A stretch of 64,000 nucleotides of DNA from Phylloscopus collybita (taxonomy: Eukaryota > Chordata > Aves > Passeriformes > Phylloscopidae), in the NCBI GenBank assembly GCA_027886175.1, contig JAJNNQ010000002.1, positions 2,980,001 through 3,044,000 of the forward strand, written 5' to 3'. Positions within the stretch are counted from its first letter, which is position 1. Every line of letters begins with the position of its first letter. A model generated the notes under the pieces. It saw only the letters and a program-made list of their open reading frames with translations. It made no database searches and was not told where the DNA came from. Both the position numbers and the translations under genes were made by a program. Below, one piece after another: positions 49,416 through 59,552 of the stretch.

Positions 49416-52400
49416 GCATTTCAGCCCTTTGCACTGTCCTACTTCACACAGCAAGAAGGCAGAGGAAAAGTACCAGAAGGAAAAGGATGAGTGTTGCAGC
49501 ATTGGTGATTTTTCTGTTTTAACTAAATGGATCAATCCCTGCAAGGGAGCAGATCAGCCCAAATCCATTCCCTAGGGTAGATGTGGGCACTGTGCTCAGC
49601 TGGGGCCATGTGTCTGTTTGGGCAATCAAAATCAGGAAGTTAGATGAGCACAGGCATGGAAAAAAACATCTTTGGGAAGCTGGGGTCATCCCCTTACACT
49701 CACAAATCACACATTGCTTTGCTTGGTGTTTCTCCTTTCTTTCATCATATCATTGCCATCAGCTGAAAAGCCATCAGCAGTTTTCCTGATCCTGCACCAG
49801 GATAAATAGCAAGTCAGGAAGGGACACTGAAGACATATTTTTCCAGCTCAGTAAGAGCCTGCAAAGACTGATCTCTATGCTGGGAGTGTCCTCACCCTTG
49901 GAGAGCCACTTCTCCCCATGGAGGCACCTTGTCTGTGCCAGAGCCAAGGTCTTGCTGAAGCAGCAGCAGTAAAAATTACAATTCATCCTAATTTATTGCC
50001 CTGGTGCTTAGGGACCAGCCCAGAGCAGCTTCCCTCTGTGCCAGGCATTGTATCAAACGAGGCATGACACTCCCAAACAAAAGGGGAAAGTCAGAAAGGG
50101 AAAGGAGATAAATAAAGAGGGAGAACAAATACAGAAGATATTCTGGGTGGGTTGTTTTCCTCTCCTTTCTCCCCTGCTGACTGCCAGCTTTATCTCACCC
50201 ACAAACTCCTTCCAGCTCTGACTAGGCATGTTCATGCAATTTTTGGCGAATGAGCAAAGAAATGTAATTTAAAGAGAACTGCAGCTAACTGTACAGGAGT
50301 CTGTTTCTGCAAAGTGCTAAGAAAGGCAGAAAGGAAGAGAGAAAGAAAGACAGAAAGCAAGCACAAACCACACATGTGGAAACAGATGAAAGTTTCCTTT
50401 TGGCTCCCATTTTGGACATATTTTTCATATCAAGATTCCATTTCCAGTTTTTTTTCTGTCAGCTAATGGTTTTATAGTGGTGGACCACTGTTGAGGGCTG
50501 TGTATCTCTTTCCTCTTGCAAGTCCAGGGTTCAGCTCCCAGCCTGACAGCTGCCCTGATTCCTGGGAGTAAAAGGGGCATCTCTAGGCAGCCTCCAGCTT
50601 CCCTTTTTCCTCCATGGACATCTCCATCCCCACCAACCCAGGCCATTCCCAATGGCTGACCCAGGACACTCTCAATGGCAGGACACTTTGTGTTTAATAC
50701 ACCTCCAGGCTACTTGCAGTGGTTTTCTACTCCACAGTTTTCCCCTTGAGTTTTGAGCTTTGCACTCAGCAAGAAGAAAAACCTCCCTCTTGTCCAACCC
50801 TCAGAAAGCAGAAAGTGCTGGAGTGGCCTTGCTTACCTCTGGGGAGGGGAACTGGGATTTGTTTCCATCGACTGGGGCAACCAAGAGCATGTCCTGCAGG
50901 ATGGTGGTCATGTGCTGGGCCATCACCTTCTGCTGTTCCACGCTGCAGTGGTTCTCCAGGGAGATGATGACAGGGTATGGTGAGGTCTGGAACAAGACAG
51001 CAACACACACCATCAGTGAGCTCTGCAGTTTCACCAGCCTGCAGCAACTGGTATGAACCCCAGGGCTGTTTTCTCTGGGAATGAGTGTGTCAACAGGAGG
51101 GTCTGATATTCTCCTAAAGCAAGGATTTGTTAAAAATGGACAAATTTAACTGTGCAGGAGTTACTCAGATCCGTGCTGATGCCTTCTGGAGATGATGATC
51201 CAGTGCAGAAGGCACTCCCTGTGCCTGCATTCTCCACTTGCACTGTGGGTCAGAGCATCTTCCTACACACCTCCAGAGGAAGGAGTGGGAAGGGGGCTTT
51301 GAAATCACAGGGTTAGCTCATATCCTTAAATGGTATCAATCTTTCCTCCATTCCTGCATAGGCCTGATCTGGTTCCCTGTGTCCCCCAAGTCATTTTGTG
51401 TGCTGAAGGCACTGTCATTATTGTCATTGTCACTCCTTTAAATAAATAAAACATGACACCAGCTCCCAAGTGCACTGAAGGAAAGCAGCTGAGTCCAGTG
51501 AGTCTGGACAGATGTAAGGTTTTCTGAAGCCTGCTGCCATACAAGACTCCAGCCCTGCTCATCCCTTTTAAAGCAGAATAAAAGCAGTCCTTCACATCCA
51601 AAATATGCACATGGGTTCCTCTAAACAAGAAACAGACCCTAAGGCATCAAAGCCACATAAATTATGGGCTTGCTGGAGTTTCCCACCAGGTATGCTCAAG
51701 ATTATGGGCATCATCTTCATTGCAGTGGGGTCCAGGATGCAACTGAGCTGGCACAGGTTCAAACTCATCCTCAGATGGTGCTCTCCCTGTTCCAGAAACC
51801 CCCAGGAATGGATCTCTGCAGGAAGCAGAGCATGGATGTTTAGAGAGAAGGACACATCTTGTCCCCATGAGAAATGTTAAGGTGAAGCTTTCATTGCTTC
51901 TGCTCTCTGCTGGCAGGGAAGAGATCTACTGTCAGTCCTGGGTTGTGCAACAAGAGAAAAAGTCCCTCATCCTTACTTTGAATGCATAGTTCTTGATGGC
52001 CTTAATGACATCACTGAAGAGGATCTTGGAGGTGAGGGTGTAGCCGTGATAAATGACGGGCTCTGAGTTGGGGCCATCCCAGCAATCCAGCTCCACGCAG
52101 CGACAGCCTTTGGTGAGGGCTCTGGAAACAAAGAAGGGACCTGGTTGGCTTCTACACCTGCTGCTCCATCTCCAAGTGAGGATGCATCAGGCACAGGCAC
52201 TGCCTGGGAAGACTGGCAGGAAATTCAGGGAGCAAGGGAGAAGAAAGGAGCTTGGAAAACCAGGAAAGCAGATAAAGGATGGGATCGGGTGAAATCAGTA
52301 TCAGCAAAGACAGCTCAAGGTTGAGCAAGGAAAGCACAGAAGGATCTGAGAACCAAGGTAGTGAGAGTCCAAGGTAGAATTATCCAAAGAGTAGGACATA

Positions 52401-53585
52401 GTGAATGCCAGATAAGAAAGGACACTGATGACCGTGCCCCAAGTCTTTCCCCAAAGATGGTGAAGAGAAGAGAAGAGAAAATGAAGAGTGGCTGCAGTGG
52501 AAGAATGACAGTCAGCCTTAGAAGCCAAGTCTCAAAGTTTAGATGGCATGATTTCTTCATCTACATCTGATCTGATAGGAGGGATGAATCCTCAGAGCTG
52601 GGAGGGAGGGAGCTTTGGGAACTCCACCACAGCTGAGGAGACTGCTGAGGGCCAGTTTCCCAAACCAGGTCTACAGACGGAATTTCCATGTGAAATTCTT
52701 ACCTCTACATATCCATGCTTCCGTTTCCATTTATTTTCAAATGTAGATTTCCACCCCCCATCTATCTAGGAGGTGATCTCATCTCTCTTACAGTAATTCC
52801 CTAAACATTTCAGATTACACAACCCCTTTAACTCATTGCAGATGAGAATCACAGAGTCATAGAATGTTTTGGGTTGGAATGGACCTCAGAGACCATCCAG
52901 TCCCAACTCCCTGCCATGGGTAGGGACAGATTCCACTAGACCAGGTTGCTCAGAGCCCTGTCCCACCTGGTCTTGAACATTTCCAGGGATGGAGCATCCA
53001 CAGCATCTCTGTTCCAGAGTAATGGGATTTTTTTTTTGTACAACCAGAACATACATCTATAATTTTAAGACTCTGTAAGATGAATTCAAAGAGCTACTAA
53101 GAAGCAACTTGTGCCAGATTTCACTGTTGAAACTTTTGACCTTGTGACTCCAGTCAGTCATTGCTCCTGAGAATCAGATTAAGTCATAAACAAAGGCAGA
53201 ATTGCAGCCATTGACTGGCTCATAAGGAAACACTGTCTCACCTGATAAAAACAAGGAGTAATGAAAGGTGGGTGTGCACATTCCTGAAGGTCACTGCACC
53301 CATCTGGCCATGAGACATCAGCCACTGTTAAAGGCAGACACTGGCAACACCTAATGCTCTGTGCAGGGGGACTGTGGGAATATCTGAGATGCTGTCCTGG
53401 TTTAGGGCAAATTTGGGAGAAAACCCCCGAATTGGGTCCCTCTGGGAAGCAAACCCAAATGGCCCTTCCCCCAAAGAGATTGGAGGAGGGACTGGACTGT
53501 CCTAGTCACCCTAGGACAGATGCTAAAAAGGGACCAGGTGTAAGTTCTCCTGGTCACTCACCCTGCTCCACCAGCTCACATCCCA

Positions 53586-53632
<47 letters not shown>

Positions 53633-56600
53633 ATTGCTCCAACTAGGACTCCCCAAAATAGACCCCAGCATGGTTGTGGGGACAGTCCCTGCCATGGGTT
53701 TCCCCCAAAAGGCAGTACAGAGCATAAGCACCGTGACACTATGCATCATTTTGGCTCCTTCCAGACCTGCAACTTGTAAGCAAGCTCCTTGCACCCTCTC
53801 ATGCCATATTTTTGGGAATGCAACACCCCCTCAGCATCATGCTTTGAAAACACCAGGCCAGAGGGCTGGAGCCCAGCCTCCATGTGACTGCAGATATCTT
53901 ATACTGCTTCCAAATGTAGTAATTATACATCCTACACTCAGGTGGACACCAGATGAGATCCAGGTGAAAAGGAGGGCACAGCCAACCTGGTTTGGAAACA
54001 GCTGACCCCAGAAACACGGGCCAGCCCATATTACCCGGTCTGGTGGGAGACTGCTTCTTGCTCCCTTGCATCCATCAGCATAGACACATTTATGTCTTCT
54101 GAAAGGAAGAGGTCAGCCTCCCAAACACAAACACACCCAAACACAAACACACACACACTCTTTACCTGATATAGGCCTCTGTGCTGCTTGGCCCTGTGAT
54201 CTGGTCTTCCATGAGATAGGTGTTGTGTGAGGATGACACCAAGTAGTGACTGAGAGGTTGGGTCATGTCCTGGTAAACTTTGCGGTGCGAGGGGTTGAAT
54301 ATGTTCCCCTCATCTGACAGCAGGTACATCAGGAAACCGTCCTTGGTCATGGCGTTGCCCCTCTTGGCTGCCAGGCAAACAGACAGAAAACCCCACACTG
54401 AGAATGTGACGCCACCACCAGGTCGTGCCACCACCTTCACCACGGTGCCTCTGCTCTCCAGGAGACCCCAGAGGCAAAAGGTGCTCCCCAGGCACTCAGT
54501 AACAGCAAAGACATCGATGCTCTCCAGACAAGGATGACACCTTCAGCTGCCTGAAAATGCTTTTAAAGCCCCTTCACAAACATGGCTTTTTATCACACTT
54601 CCAGTCCTTGATAACATCTTAAAAGTGTCAAAGACAGACCTTACCTCATCTGTCTCTAGAGATTTACAGCATGACAATCTCCGTTTGAGCATTTCAAGGT
54701 TTCTTTGCGCCAACCCAGAGAAGCTGTCAGATGTCTAAACACAGCCAGATAAATCCTGTCTGGATTATCCAATTAAATACATGATTTGCAAAGAGGAAAT
54801 ACAGAATTACTCCCCATTTTGAGGGACTGAAGTAGATCTCAGTCTAATCCTAAAGCCTAACAGTTGCAAAACCTTGTCCCTGTCCTGAAGGAATAGCAGG
54901 ACAGTGGAAAACCAGCCCATGATTCTGAGCTGGCTCTTTGAACACATCCTGCAAGGTGCTCCAGACTGATGATTCACCCCCATTCTGAGCAGACAGACAG
55001 TTCAGTGACTAACTCCTAAACAGCTGTCACCTCCTTGGCCTCTCTACTCAGAGATCTCATCTGCAGATGGCTTTACAGGTGCCCACCATCAAGGACACCT
55101 GCCTCTACTCCAGCTTCTGGAGAACACAAATATTGCTACATCCTCAGTCTTGGCATCTGAATAACCCATCTGAGTCTTTCCCTCAGGATTTTCATCATCC
55201 TCTAGCCCAACCTGTACCAATCCCTCTCCTGTTCAGTGCACCCAAAATAAAATTGAAGAGAGATTTCCCAGCCTCTCCTCTGCCCTCCTCTCCTAGAGCT
55301 GTTAATGTTCCCCCCCCTAGGAGAGTGCTGTTTTAGAAGCAGCTGTGGGGAGAAAACAATACACACAACTGCAGAAAAAAAACCCACCAGCAACAATTCA
55401 ATTCACAATTCATCAAAAAAGCAAGATTTTGAAGCAAACCAGCCAGGGTTTTCAACCTACCTCTTTCGTTGGGCTCATATCTCTGAATTAAGGCAGGGGC
55501 AGCAACAACAGCATCTTCTTCCTGCTGCATCTCATAGAGAAACCTCACCAGGTTCTGGCAGGACATGAACCCTTCTGGGTCTGAGTACATTTGGAAGATG
55601 CTGTCTATTTCCTTCCTCTCTGTCAGTATCTTGTAAAACTCCTCTATCTCATCATCCTCCAGAGCCTCTGTTTTGGACTTGTCACAGTGCTGTAAACGTA
55701 GAGGGGAGAAGGAGTGAAAACCTTCTTTCCTTCTGGCATAGGCCAGCCGTAATCTGCACCAGGGCTACACAACGCAGAACACAAAATAATTGCAAAGAGT
55801 TACTGGCCAGCGAGTGAGGAGCACGTGGTCAATGACAGTGGCTCTCATTGACAAGGCCAACAGCCACAAAACAGTTACAGTTTATCAGTATTTGGACATT
55901 ATCAGGGTGCCTTGAGTTCCATCACTTGATGTGCTTCAGTCAGGACAGCTCAAAAATAATCCAAGCACAGATCAAGGGTCAAAAGAAAGGTTGTTCTTAA
56001 TCTCAGCGGGAATAAAGGGAAACATTTAGTTCTTTTAAATAATGATAGAGAGTATAGCCAAAAATCCAGTAAGTTAAGTGAAAATAACCCTCCCTTTGAC
56101 CTAAGTGGCTCAGACCTCTAGAGGCTGTCAAGACTCACAGTAGGGCTGTTGGCAAAGATGGCATCAAAAACAACTTTAAAACCCTACCACTGCTAAACAT
56201 GTGCATGTTCAGGTCTGAAAAAATCTACCCCTCCATGGAAATTTTCCACTCTCATCCAAAACCTGCCATGTAACAAAATCCCCACAGATTTCAAATCAGA
56301 TATAATCTTCTCACTAGGAACTGTAATTCAGATTCTTCATCTTCCTCTGGGGTTTGAACTTTTCCAGTAAATACCATTTCTGACAGAGCACCACAGCCAA
56401 GGACTTGATTGACCATGAAAGATGGGGAGCTTGAGATATACATGTTAATGTCTCCATGAAGGAAACAGCTTTTCCAATAACAAGTTTTTCCAGTTTATTT
56501 AAAATACTCCCAGGTTCAATTTTTCATCAGAAACAACACTTTTTTTTCTTTTTTTTTTTTTCCTGTGGCAAATCTTGATATTAATTTTGTTGTTTGTTCC

Positions 56601-59552
56601 TAGCAGAATTCTTCAACTTGTCAAACCACAGGAATTAAATTGCTTTCCATCTTTGATCCCCTGTGACAAAGCTGTTTTTCTGGCTTTTATGATGAAAATG
56701 CCTGTCTTAGTTTAACCAGTCATCACACTCCTCTCAACCCAGCTCTGCCAGTGATCTCAGTGATGGCCACAGTGGCTTTGGCAGCGTCCCAGGATGATAA
56801 GGAGGGACTTTCATCCCCTGCAAATCCTTCACTATCTGTTTATGGAGCACATATAAAACCAAAGAACATTATCATGATGCCTAGCATTTCACAAACTGAA
56901 GTGACAGAAAAAAAAGGAGTTCAACTTGTCCTGACTTCAGAACCTGCTGAGTAGAGGCTATGGGCTCATCTCAGGGATGGGACAACCTGTGACATGCTCA
57001 GCACCACAGACACCTCCAAAATAGGTTTGAGAGTTCAGGAACTGCCTTTTCCTCGCTGCCTTCTATGTCTATGATCCTGTGCTTGTGGCTCTGGCAGATC
57101 CCTCAAGCTAAGCTGAGCATGATGCTTAGCAACTGCAAAAAGAATGTAAAGAGGGAAAGCAGCTGGTGGAGACAGCAGGGATGTTGTGAATTACAAATGT
57201 TCTTTTCTTTAAGACATGACAGGGAAAATGATATTTCTTCTAGAAAACTGACATTTTAAGTGGTGTGCCTAGGGAATTTTATTCTTTAGTTGCCAATAAT
57301 GGCTGTGATGAAAACAGGACAATAGCACTGGCACCAGAGTCAAACTCCAGGACAGAGAAGATGCACAGTGTAAAAGTGGGTTCCCTTTGCTTTGGCTACA
57401 AGAGGTCCAAATTAGAAAGAGAATCTCAGCCCAAAAGACAGTGTTTTACCTCCCATGTATGCATCACAAGCCATGAATGACCCTTGGCCTGCCAGCAAAA
57501 ACACCTTCCTTGTGCATCAGAATGAATATTCAGGTTGAAATGAAGTGAGCAATGAGAGGAGAGCTTTGCATAATTTCTGGTTGCATTGCAATATGTTTCA
57601 CTCAGGTGTCTCAAACCTAGATGTGGACACAGAGTCATGTGATGAAAGGCAGGAATAATGTGAGAACATGCCCTGCAGCCCCCACCTGAGCCCCTGCTCA
57701 CCCTTCCTTCCTGTGACTAAATGAAGAAAAACTCTCTGAGACAGAAAAGATCACCCTTTAACAGGCTGTAATGCCCTGGTCCATCTAAGCAGAGGCAGGA
57801 TGCAAACTGAAAATGTAATTGCTTTACGAGCAAGACAGACCCTTCCTGGAGGCAAATCAGCCCTCAGGAGATCTGAATTAACTTCCAAAGAGCCTCTCTT
57901 TCCAGTGCCTATACGGGAAACTGAACAATTACCTGCCTAATGATGGTACTTCAACTAACTCCCTGCATTTCAAGGGCTTGAATCAAGGTTTAACAATTAT
58001 TTGGAGTCTTTCAGCAAAAATGATTAATTCCATCAAGTTTCCTCTCCTACAGCTCCCTTGTTACTATTGTGACAGCAGAAGAGGTCCATTAAATAAGAGG
58101 ATATTGCGCCTCTAAAATAAAATAAAAACAACAACAACAACAACAAACAAACAAAAAGAAAACACCCCAAAGGTGATTTTTTTCAGGTTTTTGATGTGTG
58201 AAGGAAGACCTTGGAGTGATTCATCTCCTATATGTGAGATGTATCCTTTAGGATGAGGAAATTCACACCCTGGTCCCTACTGCCTTCACCTGCACAGGCT
58301 GCAAAGGAAGTGTTGGCAGCTACTTCCAGTGGAGACATGCAATTCAATCAGTGGGTTCCCAGCCTTATTTCCACTCTTCCAGGATCTTCCTGGGCAGGGA
58401 ATAAAGCATGGGATGCACCAGCCAGAGCGGGCAGTACAGCTGGAATATTTTGTGAGCTGAAATTCCTTAAGATCTGCTGATGACCTTGCCCCTAATTCCT
58501 GAGGAGTTACCAGAGAGATGTCTATAAAGCAAAGATAAGGAAATTGGGATCTCCTCTGGGGGAAGGCTGCCTGCTCACACAGAGGAGCAGGAGAACTCCT
58601 GCCCCGTGCCCAAAACCATCCACGTGTTTACCACTGATCAGAAAAAAACATTTCTGAAACTGCACACCCATTAATTCAAATCCTGCTTCAGACAGGATGG
58701 AAGTTTGGAGATTATTCAGATGGTTTATCTCACCTCAGCAGGATGGATTCTCCAGAGAGAAACCGAAAGCTTAACAACTGAGAAGTTCTCATCCCTTTCT
58801 TATCTTCTGATAGGCTTAGCCAGCAAGCTGAATCTTGGGAATTTAGAAGTGTACATCCCTGACCAGACTAAATATGCCTTGGGAGTATTAAATCAATCAG
58901 ACTAGTCCAGGCTTGGGTGCAATGTTGTGTATCTATCATGAATCTGGAAAGTTTTTTCAGTTTTTTCATAATTTGCAGTTTATTTTATTTTGTTTATACC
59001 TGTCACTTTGCACCCTCCTCTTCTGAGAAGGTGAGGATCTGGGTTCACAACTGTAACCAAACAAAATTCAGCCAGACTTAGGCTTTGACATGCAGTTGTG
59101 GCACACAAAACTCCTGAAACCCCTGGGACTTCAACTCTGTTTCCCTTTTTCTTGCATTATCCATGTTTGCATCTCATTTTCTGCTTCGTAGCAAAGTTAT
59201 GAAGATCTTAACACACCCTCATCAAAAGCATTGTGCTGGCCTAATTTAGTGGGAATCAATGATTCTGAGCAATAAATTATTGAGCACCAAAACCTGAGAG
59301 CCCTTCCTTGAAAGAAAGAAGCCAGGGGTTCACTTCATGTGAGGTCTGTAAGCCAAGCTGAAATCTGTGGGACACCTTGACCTCGGCCAACAGCAAAACC
59401 TTTTTCCGCTTGCTCCCATTACCTGGAAAATCTTCTTGGCATGGTAGTCATCGACTTCAATGTTCACTTCCTTCAGGAAGTCTTTGAGCTCTTTCAGGCT
59501 CATCTTGTTGTCTTTGTTTTTGTCAGCTTTCCGCAGGCAGGTGTGAATCCAG
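37733..59552 (-). CDS. PLCD1: Phosphoinositide phospholipase C delta 1, 3-prime 12 exons (partial)
   Basis: Reading leftward, exons at 59423-59552, 55461-55689, 54166-54367, 51977-52121, 50837-50986, 44113-44274, 42613-42769, 42204-42320, 40667-40845, 40025-40157, 38172-38321 and 37733-37825 join in frame into 1847 nt, about 615 residues. Human PLCD1 has 756, so about 140 N-terminal residues (PH domain) are missing and should lie right of the window. The enzyme cleaves PIP2 to IP3 and diacylglycerol at the plasma membrane, driven by Ca2+. Visible are EF hand 1 [12 protein letters not shown], the X-box [19 protein letters not shown] and VIYHGY, the ligand-binding SLENHC and [10 protein letters not shown], the acidic X-Y linker [13 protein letters not shown], the Y-box YEMSSFSE and [18 protein letters not shown], and a C2 domain with VDPKV and VEDFD. 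All catalytic His, Glu and Asp positions known from rat PLC-delta1 are kept. PLCD3 and PLCD4 are less likely on sequence and synteny. Confidence 0.94.
38172..38321 (-). CDS. PLCD1: PLCD1 exon, C2 domain
   Basis: [40 protein letters not shown] and TLPFTSLKQ. The Asp residues of VEDFD are C2 Ca2+ ligands. The acceptor is TTGCCCAG and the donor G|gtaagg. Confidence 0.96.
40025..40157 (-). CDS. PLCD1: PLCD1 exon, C2 domain start
   Basis: [20 protein letters not shown] and [26 protein letters not shown] carries a Ca2+-binding Asp. The first codon is whole and the last is split. The donor is ATG|gtgagg. Confidence 0.95.
40667..40845 (-). CDS. PLCD1: PLCD1 exon, end of Y half
   Basis: [40 protein letters not shown] and [20 protein letters not shown]. 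It completes the TIM-barrel and the link to C2. The donor is AAA|gtaaga. Confidence 0.95.
42204..42320 (-). CDS. PLCD1: PLCD1 exon, Y half
   Basis: [20 protein letters not shown] then [18 protein letters not shown]. The Arg and Tyr of LSRIYPAG correspond to phosphate-contacting residues of rat PLC-delta1 (549 and 551). Confidence 0.95.
42613..42769 (-). CDS. PLCD1: PLCD1 exon, start of Y half
   Basis: [40 protein letters not shown] and [19 protein letters not shown] carries the Ser that contacts substrate. The acceptor AG at 42770-42771 was chosen because it keeps the frame from the 54-codon exon before. Confidence 0.92.
43594..43624. repeat. CCCT microsatellite in PLCD1 intron
   Basis: About six CCCT/CCTC units in the intron between the X-Y linker exon and the first Y exon. 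Confidence 0.8.
44113..44274 (-). CDS. PLCD1: PLCD1 exon, end of X half and acidic X-Y linker
   Basis: Exactly 54 codons. [20 protein letters not shown] contains the two substrate-contacting Lys residues. [16 protein letters not shown] is the acidic linker that shields the active site in PLC enzymes. The donor is AAG|gtaagt. Confidence 0.95.
45048..45053. repeat. Target-site duplication of the 45-kb LTR, left copy
   Basis: CGTTCC lies directly left of the LTR and is repeated exactly at 45723-45728. A six-base duplication fits class II (ERVK-like) integration. The flanking CA extends the match to eight bases, so the exact edge is slightly ambiguous. Confidence 0.7.
45054..45722 (-). mobile_element. 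Solo LTR (endogenous retrovirus), PLCD1 intron, sense to PLCD1
   Basis: A 669-bp element that reads 5-prime to 3-prime on the minus strand. It begins TGTAGGAGTCCAGGG and carries the AACCTGTACAGGGGGG phrase, a TATATAAG box (plus-strand 45278-45286) and AAGAACATCTGAAGACTC. It is flanked by six-base direct repeats CGTTCC. Partner LTR and viral genes are absent, as expected after LTR-LTR recombination. It is the same family as 23424-24105. Confidence 0.85.
45723..45728. repeat. Target-site duplication of the 45-kb LTR, right copy
   Basis: CGTTCC, identical to 45048-45053, directly outside the TG-starting end of the LTR. Confidence 0.7.
46934..46957. promoter_or_regulatory. Perfect 10-bp palindrome with two TAATTA cores
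   Basis: CTTAATTACC, the spacer AGCA, then GGTAATTAAG: the arms are exact reverse complements. Each arm contains a TAATT homeodomain core. A second small inverted motif, AAGCTT-TTT-AAGCTT type, follows at once. It could be a paired homeodomain binding site in the PLCD1 intron. The function is inferred. Confidence 0.4.
49362..49412. repeat. Poly(A) tract in PLCD1 intron
   Basis: A runs with two or three C interruptions, then more than 30 A. No retrogene body was recognised beside it. Confidence 0.85.
50837..50986 (-). CDS. PLCD1: PLCD1 exon, X half
   Basis: Exactly 50 codons: [40 protein letters not shown] and [16 protein letters not shown] holds the catalytic-calcium Glu (390 in rat). The acceptor is TTGTTCCAG and the donor GAG|gtaagc. 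Confidence 0.96.
51977..52121 (-). CDS. PLCD1: PLCD1 exon, X-box catalytic core
   Basis: [40 protein letters not shown] and [11 protein letters not shown] carries the Ca2+-binding Glu and Asp, and YHG the second catalytic His. The donor is AAA|gtaagg. Confidence 0.96.
52846..53016 (-). mobile_element. CR1 LINE 3-prime fragment
   Basis: Landmarks are ATCACAGAGTCATAGAATG, TTGGGTTGGAATGGACCTC, CCAGGTTGCTCAGAGCCCTG and TTGAACATTTCCAGGGATGG. It reads as the reverse of the CR1 3-prime end, so it is sense to PLCD1, in a PLCD1 intron. Confidence 0.9.
53393..53640. repeat. LTR-like repeat with long T tract
   Basis: It begins TGTCCTGGTTTAGGGCAAAT and shares GGGTCCCTCTGGGAAG-type phrases with 13650-13720. 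A run of about 43 T lies at 53589-53631. The TG start suggests an LTR edge, but the other end and any target duplication were not found. Confidence 0.5.
54115..54160. repeat. AC-rich microsatellite beside a PLCD1 donor
   Basis: AAACACAAACAC and CACACA units ending about 5 bp from the donor of exon 54166-54367. On the transcribed strand it is a GT-rich intronic splice-flank, a type of sequence that can affect donor choice. Confidence 0.75.
54166..54367 (-). CDS. PLCD1: PLCD1 exon, start of X half
   Basis: [40 protein letters not shown] and [22 protein letters not shown] holds the first catalytic His and the Ca2+-binding Asn (311 and 312 in rat). The acceptor is CCTGGCAG and the donor AG|gtaaag. 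Confidence 0.96.
55461..55689 (-). CDS. PLCD1: PLCD1 exon, EF-hand lobe 2
   Basis: [60 protein letters not shown] and [23 protein letters not shown] is EF hand 2; the later EF motifs are degenerate, as in the family. The donor is G|gtaggt. Confidence 0.95.
55690..59422. other. PLCD1 intron
   Basis: 3.7 kb of mostly unique, AT-leaning sequence with a T run near 56548 and a CAA/CAAA microsatellite near 58120-58157. No exon or clear transposon was recognised. Confidence 0.65.
58120..58157. repeat. CAA/CAAA microsatellite
   Basis: Six or so ACA units followed by CAAA units, in the PLCD1 intron. Confidence 0.8.
59423..59552 (-). CDS. PLCD1: PLCD1 exon, EF hand 1 (first visible exon)
   Basis: [20 protein letters not shown] and [20 protein letters not shown], then IFQ. 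The EF loop [12 protein letters not shown] has acidic or amide residues at positions 1, 3, 5 and 12. The acceptor is CTGCAG with one base of a split codon. It corresponds to roughly residue 140 of the mammalian protein, so PH-domain exons must precede it. Confidence 0.94.

Larger units (their letters stand above)
44275..50836. other. Large PLCD1 intron with solo LTR
   Basis: A 6.6-kb intron between the SLENHC exon and the X-Y linker exon. It holds a T run (about 44571-44585), a solo LTR (45054-45722), a palindrome (46934-46957), a long A tract (about 49362-49412) and an intron-contained open frame at 48527-49294 on the minus strand. No other exon was recognised. Confidence 0.7.

Noticed and set aside
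49234..49575. Lys-rich open frame over a poly(A) tract
   Set aside because: Simple-sequence artefact; no retrogene body was identified next to the tract.
37733..59552. The minus-strand gene as PLCD3 or PLCD4
   Set aside because: The X-Y linker [13 protein letters not shown], the C2 sequence and the VILL neighbour agree with PLCD1. PLCD4 sits near VIL1 with other genes between.
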